Under the pieces are notes generated by a model, which searched no databases, was not told where the DNA came from, and saw nothing but the letters and a program-made list of their open reading frames with translations. A stretch of 64,000 nt of DNA from assembly GCA_948567375.1 (NCBI GenBank), contig OX419757.1, forward strand, positions 31,124,001 to 31,188,000, in the 5' to 3' direction. The position numbers and the translations under genes were made by a program. The DNA is from Lunularia cruciata (lineage: Eukaryota > Streptophyta > Marchantiopsida > Lunulariales > Lunulariaceae). Positions 23,893 to 35,499 of the stretch are shown piece after piece (position 1 is the stretch's first letter; each line of letters begins with the position of its first letter).

Positions 23893-24464
23893 CTGCTAAT
23901 GTCTACTTCAATACAGAGTCAATATGATCACTCAGGAAGGTGCACGAACTATTGGAACTACCATTGGGACCTCCGACGCTATCACTTGTTGATAATACTC
24001 CTCACCAAAATTCCTAACCACAAAATCTCTAAACATCACTTTCGGTCTCACTACATAACGGATTTCTACTTGAGTATTGAAAGAGAGAGGATTTGGAACA
24101 TTCATATCCATTACATCATAATAGAATGTAGATTTTCAAATCCTACTCTCCGTCGTATATCACCATAGGTAGAATCACCGGGTTTGGTGAGTTCATCACT
24201 CTGTCCATGAATTCCGCACCAAAGTGATAAACTAGCGATACCCTCATCTGCTCACGCTGGATGTACATAACCTTGATGTGGAATGGGTTTGAAAATGGAA
24301 AGCTAGGTGCAGGAAATTGTCCCCCCGGCACATCCATCCCATCCGCTCTCTAAAGTGCTTCCTAAGTCTCGCGATTACTCTATGTTCTCCACCTCACATT
24401 ACTCAGTTTCAGTAGTTCGTGCTATTCCAAGAGGGGTGATCCACTCTCTTGGACTAGAACACTC

Positions 24465-24476
24465 GCTCTAATACCA
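24465..24476 (-). promoter_or_regulatory. Primer binding site of element B (initiator-Met tRNA type)
   Basis: On the minus strand TGGTATTAGAGC starts one base after the 5' LTR. The common plant site complementary to initiator tRNA-Met is TGGTATCAGAGC, so one C-to-T change is present. Confidence 0.9.
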
Positions 24477-24477
24477 T

Positions 24478-25219
24478 TGTAATACTCCAAGCACAAGAGA
24501 AGAGAGAAAACACATATTGCACACTCAACATTCGATGCCCCAAGGGAGCACCTTCTCTTTATTATATAGACAAAGAGGATCTCCTCCAATGAAGCTCCAC
24601 CATAGGATTAGGGACACAGATAGGTGACATGTCAGCAAGCTCCACCCTTGGATTACTTACTTGGATGGGTGACCTGTCTGGTCTAGGTCCTATCTGGTTG
24701 GTCAAACAAGCTTTGACCAAAGGGAATCTTTTAGGGAATCTTCCTGTAGGAATCTCAAAATCACGTGAGTAAGGTACCATTGGAAAGCTCTCGACAAGAC
24801 AAAGCAGGGGGGAGGGAAGGCCAGCCTTTCCTCCATGGGGGGGGGAATTAGCACATTTTTGAGGCCTAATTCATCCGTTTAGGCCTCCAAAATTGCCTTC
24901 AGGCATATTTCAGGCATATTTCGGTTCCTACTCTATTAGTAGAAGTCCCCTTTTGGTGATACCTCTTTCTGATCTGTTTAGTTCATCATGTGTAACATCC
25001 TTCCAGATGTTACCAAACCAATTCTCACCTTTAAATCATATGTCTAGCTATTGGTTCTAAGGTTCTCAAGTCTATTTTGGTTTCTGCCCTATCAGTAGAA
25101 GTACTCTTTTGGTGATACTTCTATCTGATCTATTTTGACCATCATGTATAACATCATTCTAGATGTTACCAAACCGAATTTCACATCTAGATCATATGGC
25201 TAACCCATATGGTATTACA
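24478..25219 (-). repeat. 5' LTR of element B
   Basis: 742 bp, TGTAATACTCC ... GGTATTACA on the plus strand. Partner of 18615-19347. Confidence 0.93.
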
Positions 25220-25249
25220 ATATTCATCCCAATTGGTATAGTGAAAGTT

Positions 25250-25700
25250 GACAAAGGCATGATGCATATCCTCCATTGCATGTTTGGTTTGCCTAATAGT
25301 TTGAGGATGATAGGCCATGGACAAAGCAAGGTTTGTGCCGAGTAGCTAAAAGAGTGCTTGCTAAAATTTTCTAGTGGAGCAAGGATCAAAGTTGGAGATG
25401 AGTACATGAGGTATGTCATGATGCTTGGAGATATTGTTGAAGTAGATTTGGACCAATTTTGGAGCATCCATTATATCAGTTGGTGCCAAATGGATTTGCT
25501 TACTAAGCTTATCAACAAAAATCACAATTGTTGTGTGATCTTGCTTTGTCTCATGTGTGATGGAGGGAAGGATGTGATGAGATCTAAACTCATGTGTTCT
25601 CATCAAGTAGACGGGATGGTAAGTGGTTGAAGAAGTCTATTAGGTTTTTGGTTGTTGGCCTTGTTGCATTAGCGCCTCTCACAAGATCAAAAAACTCTCA
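25250..25700 (-). pseudogene. Integrase remnant of element F
   Basis: The minus strand reads TTIVIFVDKLSKQIHLAPT and later HDIPHVLISNFDP, clearly the gypsy integrase core, and AYHPQTIRQTKH in the part nearest element B, where the catalytic Glu region belongs. The second catalytic Asp (usually S-D-R-D) is Asn at 25391-25393. The peptide is only moderately similar to that of element B, so F is a separate, older family. Confidence 0.8.
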
Positions 25701-25899
25701 ACATCTCATGCCATGTTAGGCCACCACCATTAGCATTGTAGGGTACCCAATGTCTTGTCCTCACTCATGTGACCAATGATTGTTAAGTCATGGGCTTCTT
25801 GAAGGTGCAAAAATTGTAGATTTCTATTGGTTGGAATATAGAGTCAGTTCTCATAGAATAGAAAGCCTTCCTTCAAGGAGAAGGTGTTTTATTCCTTGT

Positions 25900-27300
25900 C
25901 ATGTGCTGCAAGATGAACTTGTACTATTTAAAGAAGGAGTCATGTTATAAAGTAGTTCTAAACTTGATTTGGACTTTTGAGTTAACTGACATTGTTGTTA
26001 TTGCCACTACATTATTGCCACCATGATGAGAGGAAGAGATTTCAAATCAGGTTGTTGTGATAGGGCATTAGGGATGACATGAAACCTACCAAGTTTGTAT
26101 TCAAGTTTGAGGTCAAGCAATTATAGTTATTTCTCCCATCAACGATGTGAACTCTTCATGTGCTCTAAATGTAATATTTGCAATAAAAGTTTGTGATTAA
26201 TTTGCATGATTACTTGTTTCCCAATAGATAATGCCTCCATACCTTGGTGGCATATAACATTGCTAATTTTTCTCAATCTCAAGTAGAGCAATTCCTTTTT
26301 GTGGTGTTTACTCAATGAGACATAAAGGCGATGGGATGTAACCTATAAGGAGATTTCTATTGCAACAAAACTCTAATGGCAAAGTTAGAAGTATTGAAAT
26401 CAACTATACAATGTTGTTGAGGATCATATGGTTGAAGAATGGGTCTTGAAGACACCATATGTTTTAGCTTCTAGAATGTTTTGTTGTGTTTGGTGGTACA
26501 CTGAAATATTGAGGTCTTCTCCAAGAGGTCTAACAATGGTGCAGCCACATGAGCATAGTAGTGGATGAACCATTGGTAAAAAGTTGCCAACCCATTAAAT
26601 GCCAACACTTCTATGGGTTACTTCAGAGAAGGCCGATCAGTTATGGCCTTGATTTTCTCCTCTTCCATCTTTGTCCCCTCTAATGAGATCGTATGACCCA
26701 GAAGGTAACTTCCTTCCACCAAAAAGTATAATTTGACTTTTTATAATAAAACTTCCATTGACATAGTTGTCTTAGGACTTTTTGCATGTGATTTACATGT
26801 TCTTGCTAAAAAATAAAATATCATCCAAGAACACCACCACATACCAATCCAGTAGTGCATCCAATACTAGACACATCTAATCTATGAATATAGTTGGAGC
26901 ATTAGTGAGCCTTAAAGGTAGAACTCTCCATTCAAAGCTCATACCTTGTGCAAAAGGTAATCCTTTGCACATCCTCTCTATCAATGGGAATTTTCTAATA
27001 GCCACTTCAAAGACCCAACTTGGAGAAGTATCATACTCCACTCAATTGATCTAGCAAGTCATAATTCAAGGCAAGATTTATGCATTCTTTGCTCTTGAAG
27101 CCATGAAAATCAATACAAAAGCAAAGTCCTCTATCCTTCCTTGGGAACTATAGTACCAGTGCTCCCCAAGGAAATGTACTATGTCATATGAAATCCTTCT
27201 CCAATAGTTCTATTAGTGTTTTTTGGAGCTCATCCAAATCCTTTGGTGAGTGCCAATAGATTGGTCTTCTCATTGGAGTACTTTTTTACAAAAACTCAAT
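25900..27300 (-). pseudogene. RT/RNase H remnant of element F
   Basis: The minus strand from 27300 gives RPIYWHSPKDLDELQKTL, CIDFHGFKSK and LLDQLSG, aligning with the fingers of element B RT. VVVFLDDIL, the catalytic box, is at about 26820-26840 (FLDD 26820-26831). Many stops and frame changes are present. The RNase H part toward 26000 is too decayed for me to place motifs. Confidence 0.75.
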
Positions 27301-27312
27301 CTTGAAGTGCTA

Positions 27313-27908
27313 TGTAATACCATTAGCCAGACATATCATATAGAGGTAAAAATTTTCTTGGTAACATCTGGAAGGATGTTATATATGGTGGACTAAATAG
27401 ATCAAATAGAGGTATCACCAAAAGAGTACTTCCACTAATAGTGTAAGAGCCAAAACACCATGAAAACTTTAGAGCTAATTTTGGAGGCTTAAATAGAGAA
27501 ATTAGGCCTAAAAAATGAAAAATTTCTCTCCCTTCTAAGGAAATCCTTGCCTTCTCCTCCCACTATTTTTCTCATCAAGAGCTTTCCAATGGTACCGCAA
27601 CCATATGATTTTGAGCTCCCTATGTGAAGATTTCCTAAAGATTCCCTTTGGTCAAACTTGTTTGACTAACTAGATAGGACAAGAACCAACATGTCACCAA
27701 TCTATGAAACTAATCCAAGGGTATAGCTTGCTGATATGTGACCAATTCATGTATATGATCCCAAGGGTGGAGCATCTTTTGAAGAAATCCTCTTTGCTAT
27801 ATAATTAAGACCAAATGTCTCTTTGGGGCATTGGAGTATTGAGTATGAAGCTTTATATTTCTTCTCTTGTGTTTCTCTTGAAGGTTCTCCTTTCCTTAAA
27901 ATATTACA
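27313..27908 (+). repeat. Solo LTR of family B inside element F
   Basis: TGTAATACCATTAGCC ... AAAATATTACA in sense-plus orientation, matching the reverse complement of the element-B LTRs through GGTAACATCTGGAAGGATG, TCACCAAAAGAGTAC, AATTAGGCCTAAAAAATG and GACATGTCACCAATC. It interrupts F between its protease and RT. Flanks TGCTA and ATATA do not give a clear target duplication. Confidence 0.8.
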
Positions 27909-27929
27909 ATATAACATGATCAAAGTGTA

Positions 27930-28620
27930 ATCCTTTTGGCAAATCATTCAAAAATATATCAATAAACTCTTGAACTATTTGATCAACTATTGCTTGATGA
28001 GGTTCCAGGCACTCATCAAATTCTCCATACAAAATTGGCTTGATCTACATTGCAAAAATAGGATATTTTCCTCCAAAACTTGCTCTATGGCTATTTTATA
28101 ACAAGCTTTGGGACTTATTATTCTTAAATTTCTTACTCAAAGGTGCAAAAAAATCTAACATGTTATTCTTACCTTGGTGTTGTACTTGAATTTATTTTCA
28201 GGTCCAATCAAATTGAACCTTATGATGTTCAAGCTAAGGCAAACCTAGAATGACATAGTGTAGAGGTGCCACTATAAACGTCATTCACTCCAAATATTCC
28301 TTCCCAATCTTGAATTTAACAATTTTCAAGGTATAGAATACAATATGCCATCACCAATATACTTTCCAATAACTTGCTTGATACAAATACTCAATTCCTT
28401 TGCTAATTGTACGGACTTGCAATTTTCTAAATTTCCAAAATCAACCAAAATCTTACAACCACAATCAGATATGTACCTTGCAAGTGAAGTAAACTTGCAT
28501 AGATTGAGTCTTCAATCCTATTTGGATTAATCAAGTTTGTAGTAGATTGTTTGAATTCTCCTATTGGGATTCTTTGTTTCCTTGATTGTCATGGTTCACA
28601 AACTCCATTTGGGCAAATTT
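27930..28620 (-). pseudogene. Protease remnant of element F
   Basis: The minus strand reads KILVDFGNLENC (28429-28455), matching the retropepsin loop ILVDSGxxxNF with Ser changed to Phe (TCT to TTT type), followed by LAKEL and IGDGI in the expected spacing. Continues toward the linker before the inserted solo LTR. Confidence 0.65.
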
Positions 28621-28989
28621 TCAAGGTTTTCCATTCTTGAGTGTACATTTACCAATGCAATGCTCAATTTTGGTGATAATAAAAGCACCCACTAATTTAT
28701 CACAATCTTTTCCTATATATAGTGCCAAGTAGTCTCCATTGGATGGTATCAATCTACATTAATGGCGGTTTCTCCACTTGTGTATAATGTGTGGGCAGGT
28801 TATGTGAAGTTTGAGATCAAGACCAAGTTGTCACAACCAAGGAATCAAAGCCTCCAACCAATTGCAAAGCTTCTCCCAAGTGTTTGGGCTCTTACATAGT
28901 CACTTCCAATTTGGTGTATGACTTCTAGTATATATGGAACTTTACATTATGGTGTTTTGGAATTGATTGATGTAACTTCTTATAAAACC

Positions 28990-29265
28990 AATCTAGTTCA
29001 ATTTTGCCAATCTATCTTTTGTGGCTCATGTGGCATCTATAACTATGAATTGTCTAATTATTATGCTCTTGAATTCTTCCCATATCAAGATTGGTACAAC
29101 AATTCCCATTTAGTTTGCTCTACTTGGAATTGCCACCATAATTTTCTCTCTCTATCCCATTAGCTTGAAGTCAAGAGAATATATCTCTGTTCATCTTGAA
29201 GATTTATAGCTTCAAAATAACATTCACAATCAAACACAAAATTCTCCACTATGCTTGGGAGATTC
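28990..29265 (-). pseudogene. Gag capsid remnant of element F
   Basis: The minus strand reads VENFVFDCECYFEAINLQDE, then KLWWQFQVEQTKWE, the F-x-Y-F ... LWW pattern of gypsy capsids. Several stops follow. Upstream (right) lies the leader and primer site, which agrees with gag being first in the element. Confidence 0.65.
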
Positions 29266-29684
29266 TTGCCTTCAAATGCTTTGGGCTTTGGAAATTAGTT
29301 TTGCTCTTTTCCTTATCAAATGGTACTCTCTTTACATGCTCTTGTCATTGATGGTCTTGTTCTTACAACAATTGAATAAGGTGCTCAATTTGTTGCTATA
29401 TAAAAATGATAACTTTGGGCATTGTCACCATAGCTCCTACTATACCAGAGTACTAAAAATTATTTAAAATAACATATGGATACAACACATCTATTTTTCT
29501 TTATAAGTTACAATTGGAAGTTCCAAGAGTTCATTGGACAAGTTGATCATATCCAAAAAATTTTGCCAAAAGCATGAGATGATAAACTATGTGAAATGAT
29601 ACTTGGGTAGTACATGGGCGCAAAAATCTTAATGGTTTGGTAGAAATAGATTTGGTGGTCCATAATTCCATCTATCTCATTATT

Positions 29685-29696
29685 ATTTTAATACCA
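29685..29696 (-). promoter_or_regulatory. Decayed primer binding site of element F
   Basis: On the minus strand TGGTATTAAAAT lies one base inside the right LTR. Compared with TGGTATCAGAGC all four changes are C-to-T or G-to-A. Confidence 0.6.
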
Positions 29697-29697
29697 A

Positions 29698-30174
29698 TAT
29701 AAAAGATCAAGGATAGGAATAGAAGAATGAAAGATCAAAGTGAAAAGATCATATTTGGACTATTGAATGAAGGAAAATCCAAATTCCTAACATGAGCTTG
29801 GGCTTTGGTATTTTTAGCAAACATTCAAGGCTCTTGAGAAGCTTCTCAAGAAGTTTTCTAAAAGCTATATTCTCAAAGTGCAAGCAAAGCTAACCAAGAA
29901 GCTTCCTTTCAGAAGCAACCTACTTGGCATGTAAGCTAAGCTATTTGAGAAGCTTCCCAAAAGCTTCCTTCTAGAAGCCACCTACTTGGTGTGAAAGCAA
30001 AACTAACTAGGAAACTTCCCAAGAAGTCACTACTTGGCATGCACATTACTCAATACTTGGAAGGTGCCAAGTAGCTTCCTAGATGCTTCTAGAATATTCT
30101 TATAATTCTTGGCTAATTTGGTCTATTAACTTTTTTTTAGTCTTGACTAACTTGTTTATAAACTCAATATTGTT
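29698..30174 (-). repeat. Right (5') LTR of element F, family 'LTR-C'
   Basis: TATAAAAGATCAAGG (first base pair changed from TG) to AATATTGTTACA. Shares with 17446-17946 the AAGATCAAAGTGAAA block, the AAGCTTC/CTACTTGGCATG subrepeats and TTCCTAGATGCTTCTAGAATATTCTTAT. Confidence 0.65.
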
Positions 30175-30177
30175 ACA

Positions 30178-32021
30178 AGAGTTGTCATGATATTTGTAAT
30201 GCCAAAGCTAGTTTTCTTGGACACTAGCTAGCAATCATAATTATTTTGGTAGTTGCTCATGGACTACTTGACGGTGGCCAAATTCCATGTTAGTGCTAAT
30301 GATCCCATGGAGTGACTCACTATCACTTGCACCATTTGCATTGTCAAATATGCCATCATCAATGCCATAAGGGTTGGAGAACTAAGTTGAGCAGAGGAGC
30401 ATATTGTCAAAGTTTAGCTCAAAAGAGCTCACTTCTTGGATGTTGAGTCTTTGAGTACTTGGCTATGGTGGATAAAGGCAAATGACCATCACTTGGAGTC
30501 TCTTAGCTAGAGTAGGTTTGACTTGACTATATTCAATGCACAATTGTTAATAGATTGTTGAGTGGAAGATCAAATTCAGATCCAATTTGAGTGTGACTCA
30601 AGTGGAAGAGTGAAATAACTAAATCAAATAAGTGAGAGTTAAGGGGAAATCAAATGCAAGAATTGAGTGTGTTGATGGTATCTCCAAGCTTGGCAGATTG
30701 TTGGTACATTTGATCATGATCCTAGATTTCCTTGAGAGTGATCATGTGTGGAAGCGCTATTTGTGATTCTGTAGATTTGGTAGTGGGAAAATAGTGTGTG
30801 GAAGTTGTGCCTAAATCTTGCAAAATTGAGGTCAATTTTAATGGCATTTGTAAATTATAAATGTCAATGTGAAAGTGAAATCAAAGGCTTTGGTATTGCA
30901 AATTGGAGATGAATTTGGAACTTATCCCTTCAAATAAAGGATTTGGAGATCCATATCTTCTTATTTTGGCCCAAGTTGATAGAAAGTAGATGTCAATTTG
31001 AGTGCAAGAGAGTGAAATTGGAGGCCTTGGTGTTGAAAATTGAACTTGAGAAGCAACAGTCAAAGTGGATTTGGAAATACATCCTCTTGAGTTAGGGGTT
31101 TGGAGATCTGCATCTTCCTAATTTAGCCCAAGTTGATAGTAAGCAAAGGATTTGATTGTCTACCATCTATAGAGAATGTGCATTAAATTGGCAAAGTTTG
31201 TCTAGATTTGGAGGTTGAGTTGGCAAAGGTTGCAAAAATTGCTCTAGCTAGTACTTGAGTTGGTGTTGGTTGGCCAGATTTAGAGAGGGTTTGAGTTGGT
31301 GCTCAAGTTGATAAATTTGTTGGCCTACTTACTTGTACAAGGGATGACCAAAAATTTCATTTGCCAAAACCTGCTCTCTCCTTCTAGATTGTGCACAATA
31401 AGGTTTGAACCTTATTTCTTTAATTCCTAAACTAATGCCCTAGCCAACTAGTCCACCCTCACTTGTTGTCCTAGTGACTAGTCAATTGATACCTATACAC
31501 ATTTAGCTTTGGCTAGGAGAGGCAATTTGATCACATCATTGGTGATCTTGGTAGCTTAGTAGTTGATATACACTCCTGTTCATCAAATACCAAATGGTGA
31601 CAATGTTAATTTGCTATTGATTTATTAAATGGAGGGCTTTTGTTTAGACTTCTTGTTATTAGACCTCCTCCATTCTCTCCTTGTTTTTGCACTATGTTTG
31701 TGTGAGGTGCCTTGACTTTAGAGCATTGGTGTTCTAGTGTGCTCACAATAGTGAAGTAAGAGTGATGAACTATCAAGCTACCTATGTTTCTTTTTAGTGA
31801 GGCAAGAAGTGATGACCTATAGATTATGAGAGTGCAAGTTGTGATACTAGGTTGCAAGTCACTATTTCCCCTAGTGGAGTTGTCACAATTAGAGCTACAT
31901 TAGTGAATGAAGTTCAATTGATAGTGGCACATGGTGTTGGTACTTGGTGGGGTATTTGTGATGGTTACAATTGAGATTTGAGTTACATTGTGACTATGAG
32001 TTTTTGGGGGTTCCTAAGGAG
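30178..32021 (+). repeat. Region upstream of A1; part is shared with the DNA downstream of A2
   Basis: 30178-30615 aligns with 46551-46952 (TGTCA....ATTTGTA.TG start, CACTTGCACCATT, GAGCTCACTTCTT.GATGTTGAG, CACTTGGAGTCTCTTAGCTAGAGT). One copy is 5' of A1 and the other 3' of A2, so this may be the beginning of the element-A LTR, with a length up to about 1.85 kb. The right boundary is not proven. 30616-32021 holds a tandem repeat (30876-31145) and no gene. Confidence 0.4.
30876..31145 (+). repeat. Two-unit tandem repeat of about 140-160 bp
   Basis: AGTGAAATCAAAGGCTTTGG ... TTTGGAGATCCATATCTTC ... GCCCAAGTTGATAG recurs as AGTGAAATTGGAGGCCTTGG ... TTTGGAGATCTGCATCTTCC ... GCCCAAGTTGATAG. Confidence 0.7.
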
Positions 32022-32296
32022 ATATTGCTATAATACATAGTGGGTTTACCTAGAGTGGCACTTGATATCAACCTGTATCTTAGGTACAAATGAGGGAGGA
32101 GATTGACTCTAATTTGGAGTTTGATATAGTAGTTGATTCAATTGATAGTGCACCTAGTGTGTTTGCACCATTAATGTGGGATATGAATGAGATTTATTGG
32201 CCCTCCAAAGACCTCAAGTACAAATTTGGTATAATGGGTGCCATTGAGTTTTATGAATTCATCTAAGAGTTTGATAGTTAGTGTGATCTATAATGG

Positions 32297-34360
32297 ATGC
32301 AAAACCTGATTTTTTTCATACTCTTCATGGCATGGAAGGGGCTGTTCTGACATTTAGAAGGTCCACCAATGGATGACTACCATGAGTTTAAGAAAGCTCA
32401 CTTGGAGATTGAGCTATGGAGATACTATTGGTCTCCACGTTATATTTCCATCTCTTTATGTTTGGTTTCTAAGGGTACATTACTAATACCCACAAGTTCT
32501 AGCTTAGGTAACATTGGTGTATCCAATGGAGGTGCACTAGTTAGAGATGGTGCTACTATGAATGGAGGTACCATTACAAGAGGTGGTGCAATACTAAGGT
32601 TTAATTCCATGGTAGAGTTCTTGTAGTGTTTGAGGTAGAACTATTAGGGAGTGGATTGACAAGTTGAAGAGCTTGCAAGAGTTCCAATTGAAGGCTAGAA
32701 AGAGCCAACATGAGGCATACACTTGCATGAAATGGCTGATCAATTTCACTCAAGGAGTTATTGAGGACCAAGCAATCCAATTTTAGTATAGCATCATGGA
32801 CAAGGAGTTGTGACGTAGAGTACATGATGCTACATTATTATTGGCTACCTCACCTACTTTGGTAGTAGCCTTTAGTTTGGTTGAGTGTATTGAGCTCAAT
32901 ATGCTGGAGGAGAGAGTGGTGACCTTTGCATTTGGTAGGGAGACCTCATCCATAACTATTTCTTCTTTGAGAGTGCAATAGAGAGTACCAAACCATGTTG
33001 GCTTCCAAGAGTTGTAACACCGTTAATGTATGTATGCTTTATAGGAATATTAAGTTTGGTATTGCAAGTAATAGAGAAATATTATGTATATATAGTTTAG
33101 CTAAGCTTCTAAATTAGTCATGATTAACTAGAGCTAGTCCTAGCTAAGATAAAGGTGACCCTATTCTAGAGGAAAGGTAAAGAACAAGCACCATTATTCT
33201 GTCTTCTAGTATATTCACTTGGTATTATTCCTTAGTTATTTGACTATGAATAAAGTGTTGAGAACTCTTGGGCCCATAAGCCTTGTTAATATAGATTTTT
33301 TTATAGTCTAAAGATAGCCAATGTCAAGCAATCTTTGACTTAGTTTTTAGGTGAGGATAAGACACCTATCTATGGGATTATTCCCATGTACTTGGTTATT
33401 CTTTTAGACTTCTAGACTTTTTGTGACTTTTAGCCTGGTAACTTAAATTATTCCAACAATTATTAACTTTGGTGTGTAATTTTTTCACAAATATATAAGC
33501 TAGGGGTGAGGAGTACTCATCATCCTTTCATTTGCAAAAATCTCTCTCTCATTGAGTTCTCTAATGAGCAATATCTTGAGTCTTAGAGGTGGCTTGGGGT
33601 TTTAGCCTTGGAGGAGTGTGACGGAGTTGGGTTCCTTGCCTTCCTAGTCCATGGTGAACTACCTTAATAGCCATCAAAGGTTCATACTGATTGAGATATT
33701 GGCCAACTCCTAGGTCATAGTGGATAGCCTTGATCTTATGGATTGAGTGGAGGACCTAGTTAAGCTAGACTCTTATTTTTCTTTGGGTCAACAATAGCCA
33801 ATGAGTGGTGGTGTTGCTTGTTGGTGGACCTCACCACAAGAGAGAGTGCACTCAAGTCAATGGACATGATACCTTTGGTGCATCACAACCAACACAAAAG
33901 ATAGTATGACCATTTCCATAGATTTGCTCACACTAGTGATCAATCCTTTGACCTTCACCTAGAGTTATGGAGTGGTAGGTTGGTATGGCAGGTGATAGAG
34001 GAGCTCTAGTCATGGTGGTAGAGGACCCATAGTTGTTAGGGGCCCAATACCTACCCTTGCTTCTAATGCAACTATGGTTACTTACTTGGATTGAGTAGTT
34101 GGAGCAAAGATTGACCAGCATGGCCATTGCTTAGACGCGATTAGATTAAGGTGATGAGGCTTCTACATATTATGTCAGTGATAAAGATGTCTTCAAACTT
34201 ATCTATGGAGTAATATAGGTAGATTTATCTACCATAGTGACTAGGGCTGGGGTACATACTCCAAAACCTAGAGGAGCACCAGTGGAGTTGGACCCATAGA
34301 GAAAAGAGTGTGGTAGATAATTCAGACTTCCTTAATGTTTCATAATCTTCAAGGCACTAT
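32297..34360 (+). pseudogene. Gag of A1, interrupted by a solo LTR
   Basis: ATG at 32297 matches the ATG of A2 gag (39301); both read MQNP. The acidic start, the Gly/Ser-rich linker around 32490-32590 and the capsid segment are shared with A2. After the LTR insertion (33013-33717) the nucleocapsid part continues. The first zinc knuckle is broken by an 8-bp deletion near 33815, and the second has lost its cysteines (it reads YDHFHRFAHTSD). Confidence 0.75.
33013..33717 (+). repeat. Solo LTR, family 'LTR-A', inside A1 gag
   Basis: Starts TGTAACACCGTTAATG. A2 gag reads straight through the corresponding site (GGTTTTCAAGGACAGGGTGGATAG), which proves an insertion of about 700 bp in A1. Similar sequence lies at 6974-7575 and, as a 3' fragment, at 38896-39040. 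I found no clean target duplication, so the right end is uncertain by about 10 bp. Confidence 0.8.
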
Positions 34361-35450
34361 AAATAACATCCATGGCTCCTAGATGTCCTAATGTAGATGT
34401 GATAGGTATTGATGGAGCACATGATGGACTAGATATTAGTTAACCACTTGGTACTTCAAAAATTGAGTCTAGCATGATGTTGGGGGCAGGTTAGTTGAGT
34501 ATTTGCTTCCCTTTGTTCTCAACTAATAACATTGTTACATTGGAAGTTGACCTAGTTCTAATGTTTTGGTTGGTTTCCATACTTTATGAGAGTAAGGATG
34601 AGGTGGTTCTTGCTTCTAGAGCAGGTGTGATTGATAGTGAAGCTGACTTGGATAAGGAGCATGGAATTTATTCAACAACCAATGGTTTATGGTAGGCAAC
34701 AACAACTAGGTTGGAAGAATTACCAACTAGACTTGCCTTTGAGCAAAATCAGTTCACACTTAGAGTGGTCATGTTGGACAACCATAGTGGAATTTTCCAT
34801 CTGGTGGGACCTTAGGAAGGAAGGTCTATACACCATAAAGGGTCTTATTAGACTTTGGTGCACAACCTCTTATATTGGGAAAGGCTATAGTTGTTGGTCT
34901 TAGACTATAGAAGACCAATGTAGAGAGGTGCTCATTTTAGATCCAAATATCTCTAGGGATGGTTCTATATAATACATCATATTTGGGGAGCTCATTGTCC
35001 AACCCAATCATCCAATCGATAGCTTTGTGGTGAAAGCTAAAGCCATTTTGACAATAATAGTGTCATATTATGTGCTAGTTGGTGGAACAATGTTATATCT
35101 CATGATTTTCAATATTGATTATTGGGAGGAGATAGCTTCCTATAGGCTTGGTTGGCAGTCAAGTGAGGAACAACTTTGTTGCTTACTAGTGCACTTTAGA
35201 AGTGGCTCACAATAATCAAGGACAATGGCAATAATTTTAGCTTTTAGTGGTTCTATTATTTGACTTATTTACTTATTGGAGGAGAGCACTCATGTAGAGG
35301 ATGCCCTAGAACCAAACAAAATCACTCAAATTTGGCCTACAAGTGGGATTGTTCCATCTCCTTGGATGTTCTATTATGGAGTTTTGAGGAGGCATTGTAG
35401 CAGTATGCATATATAGATCTATTGGCGCAACATGCTTAAAGTAGAGCCTT
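34361..35450 (+). pseudogene. Protease region of A1
   Basis: VLLDFGAQP at about 34842-34868 (Asp codon 34851-34853) is the retropepsin loop with Ser changed to Phe; A2 has D-S-S at the same place, so the ancestral form was probably D-S-G-A-Q-P. The downstream block with YYVLVGG, LYLMIFNIDYWEEIASY and GWQS is shared with A2 and is likely the C-terminal protease lobe or linker. Confidence 0.75.
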
Positions 35451-35499
35451 TGTACCATATGAAGACCAATGTGAGGATGAGCCTTAGAAATCTTTAACC

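Larger units (their letters stand above)
18615..25219 (-). mobile_element. Near-complete chromovirus (Ty3/gypsy) 'B', 6.6 kb
   Basis: LTRs 18615-19347 (733 bp) and 24478-25219 (742 bp) are nearly identical by eye, with TGTAATAC/GTATTACA inverted termini, so the insertion is fairly young. On the minus strand the order is primer site, gag with zinc knuckle, protease, RT, RNase H, integrase, chromodomain, polypurine tract. Scattered stops, mostly at Gln or Arg positions, and an integrase active-site change make it inactive as it stands. The flanking pentamers CCAAG and ATATT do not match, so no target duplication is visible; recombination or deletion at one side is likely. Confidence 0.93.
17446..30174 (-). 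mobile_element. Old Ty3/gypsy element 'F', heavily interrupted
   Basis: A minus-strand element inferred from matching LTRs at both ends (17446-17946 and 29698-30174), a decayed initiator-Met primer site beside the right LTR, and decayed gag, protease, RT and integrase in the expected order from right to left. It is split by the younger element B (18615-25219) and by a solo LTR of family B (27313-27908). A solo copy of its own LTR in the opposite orientation lies at 18051-18462. Most of the integrase C-terminal end and the 3' untranslated region seem to be missing, because little F sequence remains between B and the left LTR. Confidence 0.6.
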
